Assembly (NCBI GenBank): GCA_903835145.1
Contig: CAILMA010000205.1
Span: 1-14,238 of the forward strand
Source of the DNA: an uncultured Bacteroidota bacterium
GTDB lineage: Bacteria > Bacteroidota > Bacteroidia > Chitinophagales > Chitinophagaceae
Reading direction: 5' to 3'
DNA: 14,238 nucleotides
The notes under the pieces were generated by a model. It had not been told where the DNA came from and did not search any database. It worked only from the letters and a program-made list of their open reading frames with translations. Positions 7,084 to 13,493 of this stretch are shown in pieces. The position numbers were made by a program, and so were the translations under genes. The first letter of the stretch is position 1; every line of letters starts with the position of its first letter.

Positions 7084-8454
7084 ATGACCGAGCAACAATC
7101 CATTTTTCTGGCTAAAAGTGCAGTAAAATCGCATGATCTTGAGCACAAGCGCAAACTCGCATTCAACATTAACAAATACAACGAAAGCGTTGTAAAAGGT
7201 AAACGCCAGTTTGCTGACCTTGATTACGCCCGTCGCAAAGCAAAAAATGTAAAGTGGAAAACAATTGAACACCTCGATCAATACCTCGAGGAATTCGAAA
7301 AAAAATTCACTTCCCGTGGCGGTAAGGTAATATGGGCCGAAACAGCAGCTGATGCTCAGCAGGCTGTATTGCAGATATGCAAAGAAAAAAATACACGCCA
7401 GGTGGTGAAGTCAAAATCGATGGTGACCGAAGAAATTCACCTCAACGATTTTCTGGCTGAGCATGGCATTGAGTCTGTAGAAACCGACCTTGGTGAGTAC
7501 ATTCAGCAGCTTGATGGCGAAGCGCCGTACCACATAGTAACCCCCGCCATGCACAAAAGCAAGGAAGATGTGGCCCGTGTGTTCTACGAGAAATTGGGCA
7601 CAGAGCCTAACCTCGCCCCAAAAGAGATAACCCAGATTGCCCGTAAAAACCTACGCGAAAAATACATTACCGCCGAGGTTGGCATCACAGGCGGCAACTT
7701 CCTGCTGGCTGATATTGGTGGCGTATGTGTAACAGAAAATGAAGGAAACGGCCGGCTTACTACCGCCTTCCCACCCACCCACATTGCTATAGTAGGTATA
7801 GAGAAAATGCTGCCATCGGTTAACGACCTGCACCTCTTCTGGCCCCTGCTGGCCACCTATGGCACAGGTCAGAATGTTACGGTTTACAATACCATTTTTA
7901 CCGGCGCGCGCAAAGACAACGAATCTGACGGGCCCGATGACATGTATGTAATAATACTCGATAATGGCCGTACCAACCTGCTGCGCAAAGAAGTGAGAGA
8001 AAGTATGTACTGTATAAGGTGCGGTAGCTGCCTGAATGCCTGCCCGGTTTATAAAAACATTGGTGGCCACGCATACGGTGCTACATACAGTGGCCCCATT
8101 GGCTCGGTCATTACACCGCACATGAAGGGCATGGAAGAGTTCAAGCACATGAGCTACGCGTCCAGCCTTTGCGGCAACTGTACCGAAGTGTGCCCGCTAA
8201 AAATAAACATACACGAAATGCTGCTGGAAAACAGAATCATTTCCGTAACCGAAAACCTCAACGGGTTTACTGAAAACGCGGCATGGAAGGTCTGGAAACA
8301 ATCGATGATGAACCGGAAATTACTCAACCTGGGGCGCTCCGGACTGAAAAATAAGGTAGTAAATATGGTGTTCAAAGATTCATGGGCTCAAAACCGAAGC
8401 GGTGTCCAGTTCGCAGAGAAATCATTCAATAAAATGTGGAAGGAGCGGCGTTAA
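7084..8454 (+). CDS. lutB: Lactate utilisation iron-sulfur protein LutB
   Basis: A 456-residue cytoplasmic protein. A LUD domain spans about 75-300 (ITAEVGITGGNFLLADIG, TNLLRKEVRES). Two 4Fe-4S ligand clusters follow: C310-x2-C313-x2-C316-x3-C320-P (CIRCGSCLNACP) and C363-x2-C366-x3-C370-P (CGNCTEVCP). A basic C-terminal domain follows, typical of LutB. In LutABC the complex oxidises L-lactate to pyruvate. The length matches the family and all visible cysteine ligands are intact. Neither lutA (cysteine-rich CCG protein) nor lutC is adjacent: upstream is the divergent kdsD, downstream a terminator and a convergent gene. The partners would therefore have to be elsewhere in the genome. The ATG at 7084 gives the usual N-terminus; TACTTTTA just upstream is only an imperfect -7 element. 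Confidence 0.9.
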   Translation: MTEQQSIFLAKSAVKSHDLEHKRKLAFNINKYNESVVKGKRQFADLDYARRKAKNVKWKTIEHLDQYLEEFEKKFTSRGGKVIWAETAADAQQAVLQICKEKNTRQVVKSKSMVTEEIHLNDFLAEHGIESVETDLGEYIQQLDGEAPYHIVTPAMHKSKEDVARVFYEKLGTEPNLAPKEITQIARKNLREKYITAEVGITGGNFLLADIGGVCVTENEGNGRLTTAFPPTHIAIVGIEKMLPSVNDLHLFWPLLATYGTGQNVTVYNTIFTGARKDNESDGPDDMYVIILDNGRTNLLRKEVRESMYCIRCGSCLNACPVYKNIGGHAYGATYSGPIGSVITPHMKGMEEFKHMSYASSLCGNCTEVCPLKINIHEMLLENRIISVTENLNGFTENAAWKVWKQSMMNRKLLNLGRSGLKNKVVNMVFKDSWAQNRSGVQFAEKSFNKMWKERR

Positions 8455-8482
8455 AAATGCCCACCGAAACGTGACTTTATAG

Positions 8483-8513
8483 AAATATCCTTGCCAGGCA
8501 GGGATATTTTTTT
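8483..8513 (+). terminator. Rho-independent terminator after lutB
   Basis: Stem AAATATCC-T-TGC (8483-8494), loop CAG, stem GCA-G-GGATATTT (8498-8509) with one T-G wobble, ending in a run of eight T (8506-8513). It lies 28 bases after the lutB stop. It may act weakly on the convergent DUF779 transcript, since the opposite strand has only a short T-rich tail. Confidence 0.85.
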
Positions 8514-8543
8514 GTCCGACATAGAGCGGAAACCGTGCGGTAT

Positions 8544-8915
8544 CTATTGCTTCACTGTTTCTTCCAGATTGGCATATTCTTCATCGGTGAATACACGTGA
8601 GCGGGTAAGGAACCTGAAACCCATAGGTATCTCGAGGCTAAAGCTGCTGCCGCGCCCCTTGGTTACATCTATTATCAGCTGAGTGTGTTTCCAGTATTCA
8701 AATTGATCGCCACCTATAAAAAAGGGATAGCCGCCTATTTCCCCGAGCAACACATCTGAAGATCCGGTTTTAAACTCACCAGCTACAAAACACATAGGCG
8801 CCGACCCATCGCAGCAACCGCCGCTCTGGTGAAACATGAGCGGGCCGTTAATAGCTGCAAGTTTACCTATCAGCGCAAGAGCTTCAGGAGTGGCAGTAAC
8901 TCTGTTGATGTCCAT
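8544..8915 (-). CDS. DUF779 protein associated with aldehyde dehydrogenase
   Basis: A 123-residue soluble protein of the DUF779 family, whose genes are usually found next to NAD(P)-dependent acetaldehyde-type dehydrogenases, as here. Its function is not established. The hallmark is the cluster H29-QSGG-C34-C35-DGSAPM-C42 (FHQSGGCCDGSAPMC), whose invariant-looking histidine and cysteines suggest metal binding or redox chemistry; this is an inference. The C-terminal half has YPFFIGGDQFEYWKHTQLIIDV (about 63-84) and FSLEIPMGFRFLTRSRVF. A terminator hairpin separates it from the dehydrogenase gene, so it may depend on readthrough or its own promoter. The start ATG at 8913-8915 gives the usual N-terminus. 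Confidence 0.85.
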   Translation of the reverse strand: MDINRVTATPEALALIGKLAAINGPLMFHQSGGCCDGSAPMCFVAGEFKTGSSDVLLGEIGGYPFFIGGDQFEYWKHTQLIIDVTKGRGSSFSLEIPMGFRFLTRSRVFTDEEYANLEETVKQ

Positions 8916-8980
8916 AGTCGTAAAATTTTAAACAATTTCTTTTGTCACAGTTACCAGCGGGGCAACACTGTTGAAAGTAC

Positions 8981-9022
8981 TTACTAAAAAACAAAAAGGC
9001 GGCAGTGTAAAAAACTGCCGCC
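8981..9022 (-). terminator. Rho-independent terminator between aldehyde dehydrogenase and DUF779 genes
   Basis: A perfect 9-bp stem: GGCGGCAGT (8998-9006) and ACTGCCGCC (9014-9022) around a 7-base loop. On the minus strand it is followed by TTTTTGTTTTTT. It lies 17 bases after the dehydrogenase stop and 65 bases before the DUF779 start, so it would end or attenuate transcription between two genes that normally act together. Confidence 0.85.
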
Positions 9023-9039
9023 ACACACCCTAATCACCA

Positions 9040-10572
9040 TCAAAAAAATCCTAATTTACTTTTGCTGTAAGAAATCAACATATTCTTTGTCTGCCTGTAG
9101 TGGTTCAGCATCATCTTGTGCGTTTCCCTTCCGAAGCCTGATTTTTTGTAGCCGCCAAATGGAGCATGAGCAGGGTAGGCATGGTAGCAGTTAACCCACA
9201 CTCTGCCTGCTTGTATAGCTCTTGGCACCTGATACAATTCATGTGCGTCACGTGTCCAGACTCCGGCACCGAGGCCATACAAAGTATCGTTAGCTATTGC
9301 TATAGCTTCCTCCGTTGTTTTAAATGTTGTAACAGACGTTACCGGTCCAAAAATCTCTTCCTGGAAAACCCTCATTTTGTTGTTGCCATGGAAAATGGTC
9401 GGCTGTATATAGTAACCATTTTCAAGTCCGCTGTTTTGGTGGTAAGCCTCACCGCCACAAAGCACTTTAGCACCTTCCTGCTTACCAATATCAAAATAGC
9501 TCAGTATTTTATTGTATTGGTCTTCACTTGCCTGTGCACCCATCATAGTAGTGCCATCCAAAGGGTTGCCCATCTTTATGGCCTTGGTGCGCGCAATCAC
9601 TCTTTCCATAAACACATCATAGATGCTTTCATGCACCAGTATGCGGCTTGGACAGGTACAAACTTCACCCTGATTCAGCGCAAACATTACTGCACCTTCC
9701 ACTGCTTTATCAAAGAAATCATCGTCGTGGTCAGCCACCGATTTAAAGAAGATATTCGGACTCTTACCACCAAGCTCCATAGTAACCGGTATCAGGTTCT
9801 CAGATGCATACTGCATGATAAGACGGCCAGTAGTTGTTTCTCCGGTGAAGGCAACTTTGCTTATGCGTGGCGATGTAGCCAGTGGCTTGCCTGCCTCAAT
9901 GCCAAAACCAGTTACTACGTTCAGCACGCCGGCCGGGATAAGATCACCAATTACTTCCATCAATACAATGAGGCTGGTCGGTGTCTGTTCAGCTGGCTTC
10001 ACTATTACGCAGCAACCTGCCGCCAGTGCCGGTGCTATTTTCCAAGCGGCCATCAGCAACGGGAAATTCCAGGGTATGATCTGGCCCACTACGCCTATAG
10101 GCTCGTGTATCTGCATACTTACTGTGGTTTCGTCATGCTCACTTACAGTGCCTTCTTCAGCCCTTATCACACCAGCGAAATAACGGAAATGATCAATGGT
10201 GAGCGGGAGGTCAGCAGCGCGTGTTTCACGGATAGCCTTACCATTGTCAATCGTTTCAACAGTAGCGAGGTATTCCAGATTTTCTTCTATCCGCTGTGCA
10301 ATTTTCAGGAGGATGTTGCTCCTGCTTGCAGCCGATGATTTACTCCAAGCAGGGAAAGCGCCCCAGGCAGCATCCATCGCAGCATCTATATCCTGCGCAT
10401 TACCACGGGCGGCTTGCGTGAAAACCTTGCCATCAACAGGGGAAATATTATCAAAATATGCTCCACTGGCGGGCTTTACCCATTGTCCGTTTATATAATG
10501 CTCATACCTTTCTTTGAAGGCCGGGCGGGCTGCAAGCGTACTTGGCGCAGCAGCAACAGTTGAATTAGCCAT
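9040..10572 (-). CDS. aldB: AldB/ExaC-type aldehyde dehydrogenase
   Basis: A 510-residue NAD(P)+-dependent aldehyde dehydrogenase, closely similar along its length to E. coli AldB (acetaldehyde to acetate). Visible motifs are [11 protein letters not shown] (165-175), VKPAEQTP (191-198), the cofactor loop FTGETTTG (242-249), the general base E266 in MELGGKSPN, the nucleophile C305 in [17 protein letters not shown], and [14 protein letters not shown] near the C-terminus. E195 stands where, as I recall, E. coli AldB has an arginine; a glutamate there usually binds the adenosine ribose of NAD+, so NAD+ preference is likely. Downstream is DUF779 and upstream a divergent AraC-type regulator, which suggests aldehyde- or alcohol-responsive control. 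The start ATG at 10570-10572 precedes a short disordered leader before [11 protein letters not shown]. Confidence 0.93.
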   Translation of the reverse strand: MANSTVAAAPSTLAARPAFKERYEHYINGQWVKPASGAYFDNISPVDGKVFTQAARGNAQDIDAAMDAAWGAFPAWSKSSAASRSNILLKIAQRIEENLEYLATVETIDNGKAIRETRAADLPLTIDHFRYFAGVIRAEEGTVSEHDETTVSMQIHEPIGVVGQIIPWNFPLLMAAWKIAPALAAGCCVIVKPAEQTPTSLIVLMEVIGDLIPAGVLNVVTGFGIEAGKPLATSPRISKVAFTGETTTGRLIMQYASENLIPVTMELGGKSPNIFFKSVADHDDDFFDKAVEGAVMFALNQGEVCTCPSRILVHESIYDVFMERVIARTKAIKMGNPLDGTTMMGAQASEDQYNKILSYFDIGKQEGAKVLCGGEAYHQNSGLENGYYIQPTIFHGNNKMRVFQEEIFGPVTSVTTFKTTEEAIAIANDTLYGLGAGVWTRDAHELYQVPRAIQAGRVWVNCYHAYPAHAPFGGYKKSGFGRETHKMMLNHYRQTKNMLISYSKSKLGFF

Positions 10573-10630
10573 GTTGATTTTTTTTGTGTTATTGATTCCA
10601 TAAAGGTCAATGTATCAAAGGGTATAGTGA

Positions 10631-10663
10631 TGGGAAAATCGTCATAAATAATAGCACAATCGT
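10631..10663. promoter_or_regulatory. Candidate AraC-type operator, 21-bp spaced direct repeat
   Basis: TGGGAAAATCGT (10631-10642) and TAGCACAATCGT (10652-10663) match at nine of twelve positions, share AATCGT, and are exactly 21 bases apart, the two-turn spacing of AraC half-sites. They lie in the 151-bp region between the dehydrogenase and its divergent regulator. A second pair, TGTATCA at 10611-10617 and 10701-10707, flanks them 90 bases apart. An imperfect -7 element, TACCTTTTG (10663-10671), points toward the regulator gene. Confidence 0.35.
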
Positions 10664-10723
10664 ACCTTTTGTTATATTCAATTATAAAAATGGCCTACAT
10701 TGTATCACAATTATTTAAGCACA

Positions 10724-11665
10724 ATGGCCGGCAGAAATCAATTGAACAAAATTGATCTTACTCATCCCAAGTACCTCCAGACACTGGTGGAGCATCGCCG
10801 CATTTTCAACCTGAACAACTGCGAGCTGAACGTTTTTGAGTCATACGAAGAAACTTACCGGGTGCCGCTTACATTCAATGATCTTGTGATTACCAGCATG
10901 GTGCGCGGCAAAAAGGTTATGCACCTGTTCGGCGACCCGGCATTCGATTACCTGCCGGGCGAAACCGTGATTGTACCAGCCAGCGAAACCATGGTCATTG
11001 ATTTTCCTGAAGCAAGTGCTACAACCCCTACACAGTGTATTGCACTGGCCGTAGACGCCCGTTATGTTGATAATACCATTAACTACATGAACGAGTATTA
11101 CAATGGCAACAAGGAAGAAATCCACAACTGGACGCTTCAGTTTAACCAATACCATTTTGATAATGATGCGGAGGTAACTGCGCTTATTAATAAACTGATG
11201 CGCGTTTGCAGTAGCGCAGATAAGGCCAAGAACATTTTTGCCGACCTCAACCTAAAGGAACTGCTTATCCGCCTGGTGCAGAGCCAGCACCTGCAGCAGG
11301 TGCAGATTGACGCTGCAATGCAAAGCAATAAAAGCCGGCTGCCATTCGTGCTGCATTATATTCACGAACACCTTACCAGCAAAATACTCATCAACGATGT
11401 TTGCCGCAAAGCGTTTCTTAGCCGCAATGCTTTTTTCATTTGGTTCAAGGAGCAATTGGGTATAACGCCGGTAGACTACATCAATAATGAGCGCATTAAG
11501 CTCGCCAAACAGCTGCTGGCCGAAAACCGCCACAGCATAGCACAAATCAGCTCCTACTGCGGCTTCAGCGATGCCAACTACTTCATTCGGATGTTCAAAA
11601 AAATAGAAGGTATTACGCCCGGAGCATACAAGGGTTGCGTGGGTTCGGGGAAGTTTTCGGGGTAG
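10724..11665 (+). CDS. AraC-family transcriptional regulator
   Basis: A 313-residue DNA-binding regulator. The N-terminal half (about 1-190) contains FNDLVITSMVRGKKVMHLFG and FDYLPGETVIVPASETMVIDFP, resembling the AraC-type regulator N-terminal domain that senses effectors. The C-terminal double helix-turn-helix spans about 205-302: first helix pair around LINDVCRKAFLSRNAFFIWFKEQLGITP, second around HSIAQISSYCGFSDANYFIRMFKKIEGITPGAY, the family signature. It is transcribed away from the aldehyde dehydrogenase gene and most likely controls it and itself. ATG at 10724 was chosen over an in-frame TTG at 10700; the ATG at 10690 is in another frame and soon hits a stop. The effector is unknown, an aldehyde or alcohol being the natural guess. 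Confidence 0.88.
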   Translation: MAGRNQLNKIDLTHPKYLQTLVEHRRIFNLNNCELNVFESYEETYRVPLTFNDLVITSMVRGKKVMHLFGDPAFDYLPGETVIVPASETMVIDFPEASATTPTQCIALAVDARYVDNTINYMNEYYNGNKEEIHNWTLQFNQYHFDNDAEVTALINKLMRVCSSADKAKNIFADLNLKELLIRLVQSQHLQQVQIDAAMQSNKSRLPFVLHYIHEHLTSKILINDVCRKAFLSRNAFFIWFKEQLGITPVDYINNERIKLAKQLLAENRHSIAQISSYCGFSDANYFIRMFKKIEGITPGAYKGCVGSGKFSG

Positions 11666-11719
11666 TTTTACTGCACCATTGATTTCAAGGGAATTGCAAC
11701 AATTGCAATGCGTTTTCTT

Positions 11720-11727
11720 TATTTTTG
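11720..11727 (+). promoter_or_regulatory. -7 promoter element just before the DUF262-DUF1524 gene
   Basis: TATTTTTG is a full TAnnTTTG match and ends six bases before the ATG at 11734, predicting a leaderless or nearly leaderless mRNA. ATTG boxes lie at spacings of 14 and 23 bases, not at the preferred 19. Confidence 0.45.
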
Positions 11728-11733
11728 CTTGGT

Positions 11734-13443
11734 ATGTCATCACTTAACTTCAATACGTCCAACCAAACCTATCGCCAGATAATGGGAAACGGTTTGATAT
11801 ACAGCGTCCCTCGGTTTCAGAGAGATTATAGCTGGACCGATGTGGAATGGGAAGATTTGTGGGAAGATATATTGCAATTGTTCGCGGTTGGCGGCGAGCC
11901 TGAACATTACATGGGCTACCTCGTTTTGCAGTCCAGCGATAATAAAAAATTTGACATCATTGATAGTCAGCAAAGGCTCACCACTTTGAGCATTTTTACA
12001 CTCGCCGTACTCAAAAACTTCGACCGACTAATAAGTGAAGGTATAGAACCCGAAAATAACGTCCGCAGAAGAGATCAGTTACGGAGCACTTTTATAGGAT
12101 ACCTCAATCCGGTGACTCTGATACCTCAGTCTAAATTGACGCTCAACAGGAATAATGATGCATTTTATCAAAATTTCCTCGTCCCATTAGAACCATTGCC
12201 TCAACGCGGGCGAAAGGCAACCGAGCACCAGATGCGGAAGGCTTTTGAATGGTTCGAAACCAGAATATGGCAGGAATATGGCACAAAAAGGAATGGCGCA
12301 AGTCTTGCAGAACTTCTTGACAAACTAAGCGACAAGCTATTCTTCACCGAAATAGTTGTCGGCGACGAATTAAATGCATACAAGGTCTTCGAAACGCTGA
12401 ATGCAAGAGGTGTAAAACTATCCTCGACCGACCTTCTGAAAAATTACCTTTTTTCCGTTGTACATCGGGAAATTAATGACGAGATGGAGCTCAATGTGCT
12501 GGATGAGAAATGGGAAATTTTGGTCGGAAAATTAGGTAGCGAAAGTTTCCCCGACTTTTTGCGCAGCCATTGGAACAGCCGGAACAAACTGGTGCGTTCT
12601 TCCGATTTGTTTAAAACAATCCGGGGGAAGATCACGAACCGTCGTGAGGTATTTGATATGGTTAGAGAAATGGAAAAGGACGCAGATGTTTATGCAGCAC
12701 TTTCAGCACCCGAAGATGAAATTTGGAGTCAGGAACAACGTGCCTACATTTCCGAGTTGAAGTTATTCAATGTAAGGCAACTTTTTCCGCTTCTACTTTG
12801 TGGTTATCGCAAGTTGGAAAAAACAGAATTTACACTATTATTAAAAATTTGCTCCATCATTTCTTTCCGGTACAACGTAATAGGAAATTTACCCACAAAT
12901 GACCAGGAAAGGGTTTATACAGCCGCGGCTGAACAATTGCAAAATGGACAAATAACGACGCTGGCCCAGGTAATAGATGCCCTCAAGTCAATCTATCCGA
13001 ACGACGCTAATTTTAATCATGCGTTTAGCGGAAAAGTATTGCGAACCACGCAATCGAGAAATAAAAAAATGGTCCGGTACATCTTGTTCAAGCTTGAGCA
13101 ACGTATAAGCGATAGTGTTCACGATATTGATAGTGATTTATACAGTCTGGAGCACATCCTGCCAGAAAACCCAGCCAGCAACTGGGAGCAGTTTACAGAC
13201 CAAGAGCAAGACGCTTTTGTATACCGGCTCGGTAACATGACGATGATGAAAAAAAGTGAAAACCGCGAACTTGGAAACGCAGCCTTTGCGGCTAAACGCG
13301 ACGTTTTTTCAAAAAGCTCTTTCAAGCTTACGCAAAAAATAGCAGCAGAAAACAATGAATGGACCGCAGCAAGAATAGATATGCTGCAAAAATGGATGGC
13401 CGGGCAAGCGCAAACAATATGGCGAGTAAGTCAGTTAAGCTAA
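11734..13443 (+). CDS. DUF262-DUF1524 protein, GmrSD/SspE-like predicted restriction enzyme
   Basis: A 569-residue fused protein. The N-terminal DUF262 domain has YSVPRFQRDYSW (23-34) and DIIDSQQRLTTL (74-85), a ParB-like NTP-binding motif whose usual form is DGQQR; here Ser78 replaces Gly. A second DUF262 element is FETLNARGVKLSSTDLLKNY. The C-terminal DUF1524 domain keeps the His-Me nuclease motif: H474 and P477 (SLEHILPENP), N501 (LGNMTMM) and a later N-x4-N-x2-F-x2-K segment. This layout matches GmrSD (cleaves glucosylated hydroxymethylcytosine DNA) and SspE (acts with phosphorothioate DNA). No ssp or modification genes are nearby, so a stand-alone type IV-like role is more likely. The target modification is unknown. 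ATG at 11734 was preferred over TTG at 11725, which lies inside the -7 element. The rows counted are AT-richer than neighbouring core genes. Confidence 0.85.
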   Translation: MSSLNFNTSNQTYRQIMGNGLIYSVPRFQRDYSWTDVEWEDLWEDILQLFAVGGEPEHYMGYLVLQSSDNKKFDIIDSQQRLTTLSIFTLAVLKNFDRLISEGIEPENNVRRRDQLRSTFIGYLNPVTLIPQSKLTLNRNNDAFYQNFLVPLEPLPQRGRKATEHQMRKAFEWFETRIWQEYGTKRNGASLAELLDKLSDKLFFTEIVVGDELNAYKVFETLNARGVKLSSTDLLKNYLFSVVHREINDEMELNVLDEKWEILVGKLGSESFPDFLRSHWNSRNKLVRSSDLFKTIRGKITNRREVFDMVREMEKDADVYAALSAPEDEIWSQEQRAYISELKLFNVRQLFPLLLCGYRKLEKTEFTLLLKICSIISFRYNVIGNLPTNDQERVYTAAAEQLQNGQITTLAQVIDALKSIYPNDANFNHAFSGKVLRTTQSRNKKMVRYILFKLEQRISDSVHDIDSDLYSLEHILPENPASNWEQFTDQEQDAFVYRLGNMTMMKKSENRELGNAAFAAKRDVFSKSSFKLTQKIAAENNEWTAARIDMLQKWMAGQAQTIWRVSQLS

Positions 13444-13481
13444 ATCTCTATCATTCGCCTGTTTTCAACACCACTTCGTCC

Positions 13482-13489
13482 TACCTTTG
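13482..13489 (+). promoter_or_regulatory. -7 promoter element abutting the helicase start (leaderless)
   Basis: TACCTTTG is followed by four bases (CCCG) and then the ATG at 13494, the same sequence and spacing as at kdsD. It supports separate transcription of the helicase and the chosen start. Confidence 0.5.
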
Positions 13490-13493
13490 CCCG

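Noticed and set aside
6969..7181. N-terminal extension of kdsD by 71 codons
   Set aside because: It overlaps the start of lutB and the divergent promoter, has no family similarity, and the ATG at 6968 gives the normal length.
7651..8148. 165-codon open frame on the minus strand within lutB
   Set aside because: Antisense to the conserved LUD and first cysteine-cluster coding region of lutB; no recognisable motif.
9166..10338. Long open frame of 390 codons on the plus strand
   Set aside because: It lies wholly antisense to the aldehyde dehydrogenase, whose motifs are all intact; the plus-strand translation is rich in Cys, His and Tyr with no recognisable domain.
11693..11709. Repeat ATTGCAACAATTGCAAT before the DUF262 gene
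   Set aside because: Two ATTGCAA copies could be an operator or a -33 region, but the repeat is short and AT-rich with no supporting context.
11252..11743. 163-codon open frame on the minus strand
   Set aside because: Antisense to the AraC-type helix-turn-helix domain and running into the next gene's promoter; no motif.
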